Shown: positions 1-6,333 of the stretch, one piece after another
Layout of the letters: every line of letters begins with the position of its first letter
How positions within the stretch are numbered: the stretch's first letter is position 1
Assembly (NCBI GenBank): GCA_964655245.1
Contig: CAZZLQ010000056.1
Coordinates: 1-15,085, forward strand
Length of the DNA: 15,085 nt
Source of the DNA: JBEIHI01 sp964655245
GTDB taxonomy: Bacteria > Bdellovibrionota > UBA2394
Direction: 5' to 3'
Program-made: the position numbers and the translations under genes
The notes under the pieces: model-generated
Told to the model about the DNA's origin: nothing
Databases searched by the model: none
The model's input: the letters and a program-made list of their open reading frames with translations, nothing else

Positions 1-1
1 T

Positions 2-463
2 CAGACGCTTTATGACAGCCTGCTGATGATTCTCAAAATGTATGCGCCGTATGCACCGCACATTACTGAGGAGATCTACCAGATTGCCTTCAAGAAGTTT
101 GAGAATGTAGACAGCGTGCATCAACTGCGCCTCTCAGACCCCGCAGCCCTGACAGCTCCGGAAACTCAGGGCTTGAAGCAAGGCGAAGCATTGGTCGAAC
201 TCATTGGAGCCATTCGAACTTTCAAATCAAAGCGATCGATTGGATTTAAGATTCCCGCGGAAGAAATTCATTTTAGCTGCGACGCAGAGACTCTAAAGCT
301 CCTGCAAGATAGTTTGGTCATCGCTCAAAATTTTGCGAGTGCTCAGTCTGTGAAAACTGTGGACGCCAAAGTTCTTTCTGCAGATGCTCAAGAAGCTCCG
401 GGCAAAACACTTTCGGTTTGGATTCAGTATAATGAGGAAAACCTGAAGAAAAAATCCGGCTAA
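2..463 (+). CDS. valS: Valyl-tRNA synthetase, C-terminal fragment (5' end outside window)
   Basis: The reading frame is open from base 2 and gives the last 153 residues of a class Ia aminoacyl-tRNA synthetase. It starts inside the helical anticodon-binding domain, where the stretch APHITEEIYQ (about residues 18-27 of the fragment) is the hallmark of ValRS/IleRS/LeuRS-type domains. A following segment around EALVELIGAIRTFKSKRSIG resembles the 'IRxxK' helix of valyl enzymes. The protein ends shortly after this without the long coiled-coil tail of E. coli-type ValRS, so it looks like the shorter archaeal/rickettsial-type enzyme. It would charge tRNA-Val in the cytoplasm. The stop TAA is one base from the stop of the convergent fmdB-like gene, and no terminator hairpin is visible there. 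LeuRS or IleRS cannot be wholly excluded from the C-terminus alone, but the motif flavour favours ValRS. Confidence 0.75.
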   Translation, partial: QTLYDSLLMILKMYAPYAPHITEEIYQIAFKKFENVDSVHQLRLSDPAALTAPETQGLKQGEALVELIGAIRTFKSKRSIGFKIPAEEIHFSCDAETLKLLQDSLVIAQNFASAQSVKTVDAKVLSADAQEAPGKTLSVWIQYNEENLKKKSG

Positions 464-464
464 T

Positions 465-755
465 CTAAACGCTTGGTTTTTCACAGGCACCTGCACCGCA
501 GGGCTGCGTAGCAGCTTGGCAGGCCGGCTTTTCGACTACTTCATTTTTTGTTTCCGTTGCTGAAGATCCCGCTGATGGGGCTTTGTAGTCGGTGGTGTAC
601 CAACCTGAACCCTTCAAATGAAAGGCCGAGGCCGAAATGATGCGATCAACATCATCACCCGTCGTCGGGCACTTTTTGAGAGGCTCGTCTTTCATGCTTT
701 GATGGAACTCAAAAACACTTCCGTCGGACCGTCGGCGATACTCGTAAATCAGCAT
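465..755 (-). CDS. FmdB-family regulator-like protein with degenerate zinc ribbon
   Basis: This 96-residue protein matches the FmdB/CxxC_CXXC_SSSS family. It opens MLIYEY, has a central basic/acidic segment, and then the family signature around ISASAFHLKGSGWYTTDY (residues 40-57). Family members normally carry two CxxC pairs forming a small zinc ribbon. Here the first pair, expected near residues 8-11, is replaced by RRRSD. The second pair is reduced to one cysteine (CPTTG, Cys29). Three more cysteines (79, 86, 91) sit in a Gly/Ala-rich tail. The fold is therefore recognisable, but classical zinc binding looks impaired. The gene lies 20 nt downstream of the PTPS-family gene on the same strand and probably shares its transcript. 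An AGGGG run directly abuts the ATG, so the Shine-Dalgarno spacing is poor. The molecular role of this family is not well established. Confidence 0.8.
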   Translation of the reverse strand: MLIYEYRRRSDGSVFEFHQSMKDEPLKKCPTTGDDVDRIISASAFHLKGSGWYTTDYKAPSAGSSATETKNEVVEKPACQAATQPCGAGACEKPSV

Positions 756-775
756 GCCCCTAAAATAAGGGAGAT

Positions 776-1288
776 TTAATCAGCGTCAAGGCCCCTAGAG
801 AAACTCGCGCTTTGGCCCGTTGTTTCACGGATTTCAACGGTCAGCTCCCCCAGACCCTTGAGACTTTTGAGAGATTTCTTGAGATTTTCCCAGAAATACT
901 CCGCCAGGGCCTCGCAGGAGATATTGGTCAAAGGCAGCAGTAAAACGTCCTCTTTGGGAAACTCATAGGCCTTAGGCCCCATTTGAACCCGTACCGAAAG
1001 ACGGGATTTTTGAATCGTCAGATAGGGCGAACCTTGAGGGATCAAGACCCTCTCGTCTAATCGCTCGCAGAGGCGATTAATCGCCGTTTTAAGCCCTCTC
1101 ATATCCGGGCCCATCCCAATGTCGCGACTTAAAGCCTGAAAGCCAAAAGACGCACGGACGTAATAATTATGCCCATGGAGCCGCTCAGCCTTGGTCCGGC
1201 TGAAAATGGTGAAGTGGGCGACCGAGAACTTGAATCGGTCCTTTTCGAGGACTATTCGATAGTTACATTCTTTCTTTACTCGGCTCAT
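776..1288 (-). CDS. 6-pyruvoyl-tetrahydropterin synthase / QueD family protein with ExxHGH motif
   Basis: This 170-residue member of the PTPS/QueD (COG0720) family would act on dihydroneopterin triphosphate-type pterins in the cytoplasm. Three zinc-ligand histidines are visible: His25 (FSVAH) and His38/His40 (LHGH). The C-terminal pterin-contact region has Glu155 in EIRETTG. The catalytic cysteine of QueD (CxxxHGH) is absent. The sequence instead reads KAERLHGH, giving Glu35 in an ExxHGH arrangement. That motif is described for PTPS-III proteins, which replace dihydroneopterin aldolase in folate synthesis. The catalytic His of the LDH triad motif is also changed, to LDE (residues 78-80 are DER). 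The protein is longer than the usual ~120 aa, with an insertion around residues 84-115. A possible promoter (TGGACC, 18 nt, TAAAAT read on the minus strand, -10 at 1300-1305) precedes it. The queuosine, folate or other-pterin assignment is open. Confidence 0.85.
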   Translation of the reverse strand: MSRVKKECNYRIVLEKDRFKFSVAHFTIFSRTKAERLHGHNYYVRASFGFQALSRDIGMGPDMRGLKTAINRLCERLDERVLIPQGSPYLTIQKSRLSVRVQMGPKAYEFPKEDVLLLPLTNISCEALAEYFWENLKKSLKSLKGLGELTVEIRETTGQSASFSRGLDAD

Positions 1289-1376
1289 TTATCTTCGATA
1301 TTTTAAAGCAGATTTGAAGCCTAGGTCCATGGGGATCGAGGTTATCAAAGATTAAACTTAATTAAGGAGTATTCTC

Positions 1377-1706
1377 ATGAAACTATTCGGAATGATCTTG
1401 GCCGCCTCTTTGGTTGCCCCTGCTGTGTTTGCTTCGGAAACCAAAGCCCCTGGCCACGGAACACCTGCTAAAGCTGCTACAACCACCACAACCGCACCCG
1501 CCACTACCGCGACCAAGTCCAACACCTGGACCTTGACCGGCGTGACTGCTGCAAACAAGCAATCAATCATCGATGCGATTGCCAAAGCCACCGGCTCAAC
1601 CAAAGTCACTCTTGATGACAAAACTGGTGCTTTGACGGTTGAAGGCGCTGCTGATGCCGCCAAAATCGTTGCCGCTCTTCCTACTGGCGTTGCCGTTAAG
1701 AAGTAA
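1377..1706 (+). CDS. Small secreted protein with Thr/Ala-rich linker and HMA-like C-terminal domain
   Basis: This 109-residue protein has a clear signal peptide (MKLFGMILAASLVAPAVFA, cleavage after Ala19). A low-complexity Thr/Ala/Lys linker (residues about 28-48, including five consecutive threonines) comes next. It ends in a compact domain (residues 50-109) with predicted strand-helix-strand-strand-helix order: WTLTGV, then SIIDAIAKATG, KVTLD, ALTVEG and DAAKIVAAL. That pattern recalls the ferredoxin-like heavy-metal-associated (HMA) fold, but there is no CxxC and no cysteine anywhere, so metal binding is not supported. The start is secure, with AAGGAG at 1364-1369 seven nt before the ATG, one of the best ribosome-binding sites in the window. 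The gene stands alone between divergent PTPS and convergent prmA and ends at a strong terminator. This suggests a monocistronic, well-expressed periplasmic protein of unknown function. Confidence 0.8.
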   Translation: MKLFGMILAASLVAPAVFASETKAPGHGTPAKAATTTTTAPATTATKSNTWTLTGVTAANKQSIIDAIAKATGSTKVTLDDKTGALTVEGAADAAKIVAALPTGVAVKK

Positions 1707-1734
1707 GCAGTTTCTATCGTTAAGATAGCGATTG

Positions 1735-1766
1735 AAAAAAGGCCCTCATCCGAGGGCCTTTTTTTT
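1735..1766. terminator. Bidirectional intrinsic terminator
   Basis: A GC-rich 7-bp stem, GGCCCTC (1741-1747) and GAGGGCC (1752-1758), has a 4-nt ATCC loop. It is flanked by six A on the left (1735-1740) and eight T on the right (1759-1766). The A and T tracts pair as well, extending the stem. The T tract serves the small secreted protein gene on the plus strand. The A tract gives a U tract on the minus strand for prmA, whose stop is at 1774. This is the only textbook intrinsic terminator I can see in the window. Confidence 0.92.
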
Positions 1767-1773
1767 ACACTGA

Positions 1774-2694
1774 TCACCAAGACCAGAATTCGATCGAGCG
1801 CCACTGATCAAGAGCTCGAACCTCCATCTGAGGTGGTCGACCAAACTTTTGGATCCACCGCTTTGAATAAATGTCCGCTACTTCCTCGACCTGATCCTCC
1901 AAAAGACCCGACATGATCAGTCGCCCACCTGGCCTCACGCGAGCCACAAGCTGATTCACAAACTCAAGCAAGGTGGCACGCAAAATATTGGCGACCACAA
2001 AATCAAAGTCCTCGGACTCATCAGACAAAGACGTTTCAAAGCGACACTGAGAAGAAACCTGATTGAGCTCTGCCAACTCTCTTGAGCAATCAAGAGCCAT
2101 TTCATCAATCTCAACTCCCAAGCAACGAGCACCTCGCAGAGCCGCTCCCACCGCGAGAATTCCCGACCCCGATCCAAAATCAAGAACGGAAGCTCCCCCC
2201 AAATCGCTCCACTCGCCGATTCGTCTCAAACAAAGCTGAGTCGTGGGATGCTCCCCCGTTCCAAAACCTAAACTGGGATTCATTCGAATGATCAAAGAGC
2301 CCTCTGCGCCGCGAGCGTGTCCCTCATCCCAAACGGGAACAATCTGCCAACAAGGCTCCACAAAACAGCCTTTGAAGTGAGATCTCCAAACGGCGTTCCA
2401 GTCTTGATCAACTCCATGGGCAATCTCAAACTTGAGGCTTGGATAGCTCGACTCCATCCAGGCTCTCACCTCATCGAGGTGCTCAAGACTCCCGAAGTAG
2501 CACTCCATTTGCTCCGTTTGAATCTGAGATTCACTCCACGATGGAACAGCTTCATGCAGCTCCAAAGCCGATCGCAAAGGAAGGGACTCAGAAGCACCCA
2601 AAAAGGCGGCCGGAAAAGCCTTTGCCAATTCATGAGGTAGCCCTTCCAAGACTGACGAAGGTGCCATGAGCTTGAAAATCAAATAAGCGGCCAT
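1774..2694 (-). CDS. prmA: Ribosomal protein L11 methyltransferase
   Basis: This 306-residue SAM-dependent methyltransferase of the PrmA family trimethylates ribosomal protein L11 in the cytoplasm. The N-terminal substrate-recognition domain covers about residues 1-95. A WNAVWRSHF segment (99-107) and the family hallmark FGTGEHPTT (144-152) follow. The SAM-binding motif I LDFGSGSGIL is at 171-180, the acidic end of strand 2 (GVEID) at 193-197, and the catalytic-region motif VANIL at 234-238. SGLLEDQ at 262-268 is also typical. Length and motif order fit a complete enzyme, although the N-terminal domain is divergent and somewhat long. It is the last gene of the mdh-yeeE-DUF6691-host-attachment run, 18 nt behind the preceding stop. 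It ends just before the bidirectional terminator. Its motifs look intact. Confidence 0.93.
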   Translation of the reverse strand: MAAYLIFKLMAPSSVLEGLPHELAKAFPAAFLGASESLPLRSALELHEAVPSWSESQIQTEQMECYFGSLEHLDEVRAWMESSYPSLKFEIAHGVDQDWNAVWRSHFKGCFVEPCWQIVPVWDEGHARGAEGSLIIRMNPSLGFGTGEHPTTQLCLRRIGEWSDLGGASVLDFGSGSGILAVGAALRGARCLGVEIDEMALDCSRELAELNQVSSQCRFETSLSDESEDFDFVVANILRATLLEFVNQLVARVRPGGRLIMSGLLEDQVEEVADIYSKRWIQKFGRPPQMEVRALDQWRSIEFWSW

Positions 2695-2712
2695 GAAATC
2701 AGACGCCCAAAA

Positions 2713-3228
2713 CTATCGCGAGGCTCTAATCGGCATGTCTTTATATAGAGGAGCTAGAGTCTCCGTGAGAGCATCGACTCGCAGACCAATCTCGCGAGGT
2801 TTCATCTCTGCAAAGTCCTTAGAGAAAGTGGCATCACAAGCTTCTTTGAGATGCTTTGTTAACTTGGCATTCAAGAGCCCCAGGAAATGGGCGGGCGCAA
2901 CCAAGATCACTCGATCAAATGCACCCTTTCGAAACTGAACATCCAGAATCTGAATCAAAATCTTTGAAAACTCTTTGGCCTTTTGAGCGCTGGGTCCGAA
3001 CTCCTTGGAATAGGAATGCTTGCCACCCCCAAAGCGATCTTTGGAACGGCCAGGACGATCCGCATTAATGTCCTGGTTCTTCAATCGCCCTGCAGGATGC
3101 TCAACACTTTCAATCAGCTTACAAGCTGAGTTCAACTTAACTTTGGAAAAGAAATGTGCCCCGGCCTGATGAGCCACGAGAACAATGTATTTTTGAGATG
3201 AATTGAGATGAGCTTTTGAAGATTTCAT
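2713..3228 (-). CDS. Host attachment protein family (AtsE/Host_attach, baeRF-like)
   Basis: This 171-residue protein fits the family named after an Agrobacterium plant-attachment gene ('protein required for attachment to host cells'). Visible signatures are an N-terminal strand (YIVLVAHQAGAHFF, 14-27) and DRPGRS (57-62) followed by a Gly-rich basic stretch. A conserved helix-strand block comes later, with ILVAPAHFLGLL at 108-119, and a terminal FSKDFAEMKPREI segment lies at 135-147. Sequence-profile work has linked these proteins to eRF1/archaeal release-factor-like domains. No signal peptide is present, so it is probably cytoplasmic despite the name. GGAG sits just two nt before the ATG, and no other early Met exists. 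It lies between the DUF6691 transporter half (22 nt upstream) and prmA (18 nt downstream). Its role in this organism is unknown. Confidence 0.82.
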   Translation of the reverse strand: MKSSKAHLNSSQKYIVLVAHQAGAHFFSKVKLNSACKLIESVEHPAGRLKNQDINADRPGRSKDRFGGGKHSYSKEFGPSAQKAKEFSKILIQILDVQFRKGAFDRVILVAPAHFLGLLNAKLTKHLKEACDATFSKDFAEMKPREIGLRVDALTETLAPLYKDMPIRASR

Positions 3229-3250
3229 ATCTCCAGTAGACCCCGTCCGG

Positions 3251-3682
3251 TTACTTTCTGTCGATAGCTTTCAGAGTCTTCTCTCCTGCCCGAAAGGCCA
3301 GCATCCCGACCACCATAGCCGCCAAGAACGTCAAAACAGCACGATTGCCACTCATCGATGAAACCAGGGCAGGACCAGGGCAAAGACCCGACAGCCCCCA
3401 GCCCACTCCAAAGAGGATCGATCCTACCAAAAGCCGAGGATCAATATCTCGACGCGTGGGAAGATGAAATCTCACATCAAACAAAGGAGAAGACCGTCGC
3501 TTGATCTGTAAATAGAGGAGGAAGTGCGTGGTGACCGCCCCCACCATGACAAAAAGTAAGGCTGGCTTCCAATCCCCGAAAATATCCAAAAATCCCTGAA
3601 CATTTTCGGGCTGAGTCATTCCGGAAACTCCAAGCCCCAAGGCAAAAACCAAACCCACGACGAAAGCGACCAGAACTTTCAT
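3251..3682 (-). CDS. YeeE/YedE-type sulfur transporter half, DUF6691 family
   Basis: This 143-residue integral membrane protein has about four transmembrane segments (roughly residues 2-22, 41-60, 83-100 and 112-131). It carries the DUF6691 signature GVSGMTQPENVQGFLD near the N-terminus (18-33). It also has GWGLSGLCPGPAL, with Cys101 at the pore-lining position typical of YeeE/YedE proteins. Full-length family members such as TsuA import thiosulfate through a cysteine relay, and here the protein is split into two half-size polypeptides. This half overlaps the stop of the preceding half by ATGA (3679-3682), indicating translational coupling. The product probably works as a heteromer with its partner in the inner membrane, moving thiosulfate or another sulfur compound. 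No sulfurtransferase or persulfide dioxygenase gene is adjacent, so the substrate is inferred from the family only. Confidence 0.88.
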   Translation of the reverse strand: MKVLVAFVVGLVFALGLGVSGMTQPENVQGFLDIFGDWKPALLFVMVGAVTTHFLLYLQIKRRSSPLFDVRFHLPTRRDIDPRLLVGSILFGVGWGLSGLCPGPALVSSMSGNRAVLTFLAAMVVGMLAFRAGEKTLKAIDRK

Positions 3683-4095
3683 CCAAACCTCCGAAGCAAA
3701 GCCACTGTCAGAACTCCAGCCGCCATAAAGACGCCCGTAGCGAGAAGGGATCGCGCGGATAGCCGGGCCACTCCACAGACTCCATGCCCGCTGGTGCAGC
3801 CGTTAGCCATGAGCGTCCCAAACCCGACCAGGAAACCAGCCACCAAGCTCAGCGAAAGCGGCATGGTGAAATCAACTGAAAAAGACTCGGGCCGAAACAC
3901 GGCTAAAACGGCTCCACCGCTCAGAAGGCCCACGACAAACGCGAGCCTCCAGCCCCAATCACTGGGGTGTGGAATCAGGAGCCCGCCCAGGATCCCTGAA
4001 ATTCCAGTCACGCGGCCGGAAAACAACAGGAACATCGAGGCGGCGAGCCCAATCAAAACGCCACCGCCTAGCGCCGTCAAAACGATCGAGTCCAT
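3679..4095 (-). CDS. YeeE/YedE family membrane protein (first half of split transporter)
   Basis: This 138-residue membrane protein has about four hydrophobic segments (roughly residues 5-25, 50-67, 79-97 and 115-134). The signature is NGCTSGHGVCG (98-108) followed by ARLSARS (110-116), a hallmark of YeeE/YedE sulfur transporters. Cys100 and Cys107 are the candidate substrate-relay cysteines. GRVTGISGILGGLL near residues 27-40 is also family-typical. It starts 16 nt downstream of the mdh stop, and its stop overlaps the start of the DUF6691 half by four bases. It is therefore likely to be cotranscribed with mdh and translated in step with its partner. Import of thiosulfate or a related sulfur compound across the inner membrane is the inferred role. 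Confidence 0.88.
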   Translation of the reverse strand: MDSIVLTALGGGVLIGLAASMFLLFSGRVTGISGILGGLLIPHPSDWGWRLAFVVGLLSGGAVLAVFRPESFSVDFTMPLSLSLVAGFLVGFGTLMANGCTSGHGVCGVARLSARSLLATGVFMAAGVLTVALLRRFG

Positions 4096-4111
4096 ATCTT
4101 CAGCCCTTCAC

Positions 4112-5044
4112 TTACAGAGATTTAAGCAAACTCATCACTGCCTCTTTGGACTTATCAAGCATCTGCTTTTCTTCGGCCGTGAGTTTGATCTCAACAATCT
4201 TCTCAATCCCTTTGGCTCCCAGGATCACAGGCACTCCCAAATAGACGTCTTTGTAGCCGTACTCTCCGGACAGGAAGGCGCAAACGGGACGAATCTTCTT
4301 CTGATCCCTCAAAATCGCCTCAGCCATTTCCACAGATGCTGCGGCAGGAGCGTAGTAAGCGGAACCTGTCTTCAGAAAATTGACGATCTCAATTCCCCCA
4401 TCCTTGGCTCGCTGAACAATCTGAGCCAAACGCTCTTTGGTGACGAAATCCGTGATCGGAATTCCCTGAACCGTTGTGTAGCTCGGCAATGGAACCATGG
4501 TGTCACCGTGGCCTCCGAGCAAAAGGGCGTGAATATCATCCACATGAATGCCCGTCTCCATACTCAAAAAGGTTCGGAAGCGCGCTGTATCGAGCACACC
4601 AGCCATCCCCATCACGCGGTGAGCGGGAAAGCCTGAAGCCTGCTTGGCCACAAAGCACATAGCATCCAGGGGGTTACTCACGATGATCAAAATGGCGTCG
4701 GGCGATTGTTTGGCAACCTGCTCCGTCACCGACTTCACGATCCCAGCGTTGATCTTGAGCAGATCATCCCGGCTCATCCCCGGCTTCCGAGGCACTCCAG
4801 CTGTAATGATCACCACGTCCGAATTTTTGGTCTCTTCATAAGAGTTTGTTCCCACGATTCGAGAAGCGCGAGCCTCCACCGGCATTGACTCGTACATATC
4901 GAGTGCTTTGCCCTGCGGAATTCCCTCAGCGATATCGACAAGTACGACATCTCCGAGCTCCTTCATGGCACAAATATGAGCCGCGGTGGCTCCAACGTTT
5001 CCTGCTCCAATGACTGAAATTTTGTAACGACGAATCTTTTCCAT
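4112..5044 (-). CDS. mdh: Malate dehydrogenase, LDH-like type
   Basis: This 310-residue NAD-dependent malate dehydrogenase of the LDH-like (MDH III) group interconverts malate and oxaloacetate in the TCA cycle. The Rossmann motif GAGNVG is at 13-18, with acidic Asp37 (LVDI) favouring NAD over NADP. Substrate-binding Arg86 and Arg92 (GVPRKPGMSRDDL) give malate rather than lactate specificity, since lactate dehydrogenases have Gln at the first position. VSNPLD (122-127), the Asp152/Arg155 pair (LDTAR) and catalytic His179 in GGHGD are all present. Length and motifs are complete. No Shine-Dalgarno is evident before the ATG, and the likely -10 box ends about 8 nt upstream, so the mRNA may be nearly leaderless. 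It is the first gene of a five-gene minus-strand run. Confidence 0.96.
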   Translation of the reverse strand: MEKIRRYKISVIGAGNVGATAAHICAMKELGDVVLVDIAEGIPQGKALDMYESMPVEARASRIVGTNSYEETKNSDVVIITAGVPRKPGMSRDDLLKINAGIVKSVTEQVAKQSPDAILIIVSNPLDAMCFVAKQASGFPAHRVMGMAGVLDTARFRTFLSMETGIHVDDIHALLLGGHGDTMVPLPSYTTVQGIPITDFVTKERLAQIVQRAKDGGIEIVNFLKTGSAYYAPAAASVEMAEAILRDQKKIRPVCAFLSGEYGYKDVYLGVPVILGAKGIEKIVEIKLTAEEKQMLDKSKEAVMSLLKSL

Positions 5045-5052
5045 GACTTAAA

Positions 5053-5080
5053 GTTATGCCCATCAAGTGATGGCTGTCAG
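5053..5080 (-). promoter_or_regulatory. Candidate mdh promoter with palindromic operator in its spacer
   Basis: Read on the minus strand, CTGACA (complement of 5075-5080; five of six matches to the -35 consensus) is followed by a 16-nt spacer and CATAAC (complement of 5053-5058; four of six matches to the -10 consensus). The spacer is almost filled by a perfect inverted repeat, CCATCA-AG-TGATGG (5060-5073). Transcription would start about 2 nt before the mdh ATG, implying little or no leader. The palindrome's position is ideal for a repressor that blocks polymerase. Sigma factor and regulator are unknown. Confidence 0.5.
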
Positions 5081-5085
5081 CAGAG

Positions 5086-5108
5086 ATTTCTCATCAGCTT
5101 TGAGAAAT
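5086..5108. repeat. Inverted repeat in mdh/membrane-protein intergenic region
   Basis: ATTTCTC (5086-5092) and GAGAAAT (5102-5108) are perfect 7-bp inverted arms around a 9-nt spacer, ATCAGCTTT. They lie in the 221-nt region between divergent mdh and the membrane-protein gene, just upstream of the candidate mdh -35 box. It could be an operator or a chance palindrome in AT-rich DNA. The rest of the intergenic stretch to 5265 is A/T-tract rich. It contains a weak plus-strand promoter-like pair, TTGCAC (5171-5176) and TAAAGA (5194-5199), with 17-nt spacing. Confidence 0.4.
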
Positions 5109-5265
5109 TTTTTGCCAAAAAAGTTCGACGCAAATCGCTCGAAAAAATTTCAGTTTCACGGGATTTTTTATTGCACGCTGAGGCTGCTTGCCCTAAAGAA
5201 ACGTGGTGGACGACAGCCAAGCTGCGAGGGGCTTGAGTTCAATTCGGTCAAGTTTTTTTCTGAGG

Positions 5266-6267
5266 ATGAACACTCTGGCGGTCTTCTTTTGCCTTCTCTC
5301 CGCCCTCACACCTATTTCAGCCAAAAATGACGAGGCACTCCCCCCCAAACCAGACAAAATCAGCGCTCCTTTGACTCCCATGATCTCAAGTGAGATCTCC
5401 GAGGAGGCTCTTCTCGGCAAAGCTCACGAGATCGCCAAGAAGCTCGAAGAAGAGGGAGTCATCTCAGCAGATGACTACGATGGCAGAAACACGAAATCAG
5501 ATTACTTGTGGGTCGTCGCCCGGGGACTTGCGAGCGCCGCAGCTTACACTCTGTACTTGAATCAGTCGCAAGGCTTGGCCATAGAGAAAGCTCTAGCGGT
5601 GGGCTTCACGGGGCTGTTGTTGTCGGGTGGATTTCAGGCAGCCACTCCTTGGTATGTGAAGTGGGTCACCAAGAAGGGTGTTTTTTATCACAGCAAGCAG
5701 GATGCTGGATTCGTTGAAACCTGGATGAAAGAATATTCTCTTCAGTGGCTCTACATCGGGATCTTTCAGCTTGTGGGTTGCATGGTGGGTGTTGAAGACA
5801 ACTTTATGAGCTTCGACCTGGTAAAAACCGTGACCTATTCTTGGATCACCGAAGGAGCTTGGAGCTTGATCATCGCCAAGTGGGTCGCCCGCATGAGAGA
5901 CACACTCAAAGATAAACCTCGCCTCGCCTGGAACTTGGGCAAGGGAAGTTACTTTGGGCTTTCTCTTTTGGCCTCCATCCTGATGGTCTCCTCTCTTCAT
6001 GGCTCCCAGATTAGCGAGATGACTTATTATTTTATGATGACCACGGGAATGAGTGGATATCTCTACTTCTTCACGCCGCTGGGGCAGAAATTGAAACTTG
6101 CTGTCAAAGGTGCCAAGCAAAGCTGCCGAATGAAGCTTTGGGAACTGAACCATTCTAAAACAAGCATCCGAGAGCTCGAGCGAAATGCTGAGACCTCGCT
6201 CCTGCCCAAAGCTGGCAAAGAAGCCTTCCTCGCCATCCTTCGCAAAATGCGTCTGAGATCCCGCTAA
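5266..6267 (+). CDS. Six-pass membrane protein of unknown function with signal peptide
   Basis: From the ATG at 5266 this is a 333-residue protein. A hydrophobic leader (residues 1-19, ending PISA before KNDE) is followed by a Pro-rich and acidic helical region (20-75). About six transmembrane helices come next (roughly 80-98, 107-127, 157-176, 183-207, 226-244, 252-270), then a basic cytoplasmic-like tail rich in Lys/Arg (271-333). I do not recognise the family. The start is uncertain. GAGG abuts the ATG, the leader from this ATG has no positive charge, and the frame is open upstream to a TTG at 5233 and a GTG at 5203, which would add arginines to the n-region. Two spaced motifs (LYI at 162-164 and E251...SG263-264...F268-F269) also occur in the large membrane protein at the right end of the window. 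It is divergent from mdh and followed 66 nt later by a small basic protein gene. Confidence 0.72.
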   Translation: MNTLAVFFCLLSALTPISAKNDEALPPKPDKISAPLTPMISSEISEEALLGKAHEIAKKLEEEGVISADDYDGRNTKSDYLWVVARGLASAAAYTLYLNQSQGLAIEKALAVGFTGLLLSGGFQAATPWYVKWVTKKGVFYHSKQDAGFVETWMKEYSLQWLYIGIFQLVGCMVGVEDNFMSFDLVKTVTYSWITEGAWSLIIAKWVARMRDTLKDKPRLAWNLGKGSYFGLSLLASILMVSSLHGSQISEMTYYFMMTTGMSGYLYFFTPLGQKLKLAVKGAKQSCRMKLWELNHSKTSIRELERNAETSLLPKAGKEAFLAILRKMRLRSR

Positions 6268-6333
6268 GCTCCCCAGCAGTCCAGAGATTTTTTCTTGGCC
6301 GAGAGGACCGAGATTAGATAAGGAATGGGGCCT

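Noticed and set aside
1714..1728. CTATC-GTTAA-GATAG hairpin between the secreted protein stop and the terminator
   Set aside because: It is a short AT-rich stem with no U tract. The strong terminator 20 nt downstream explains transcript ending.
1358..1804. Hydrophobic Val/Ala-rich minus-strand frame opposite the small secreted protein
   Set aside because: It is the complement of an Ala/Thr-rich coding region, crosses the bidirectional terminator and overlaps the prmA end. The hydrophobicity is a complement artefact.
3794..4636. 280-codon plus-strand open frame across yeeE and mdh
   Set aside because: It lies antisense to two genes with complete family motifs. The translation is Ser/Thr/His/Pro-rich with no domain, as expected of a shadow frame.
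5203..5265. GTG (5203) or TTG (5233) as start of the six-pass membrane protein
   Set aside because: Neither has a usable ribosome-binding site. They remain possible because they would add positive charge to the leader, but I chose the ATG at 5266.
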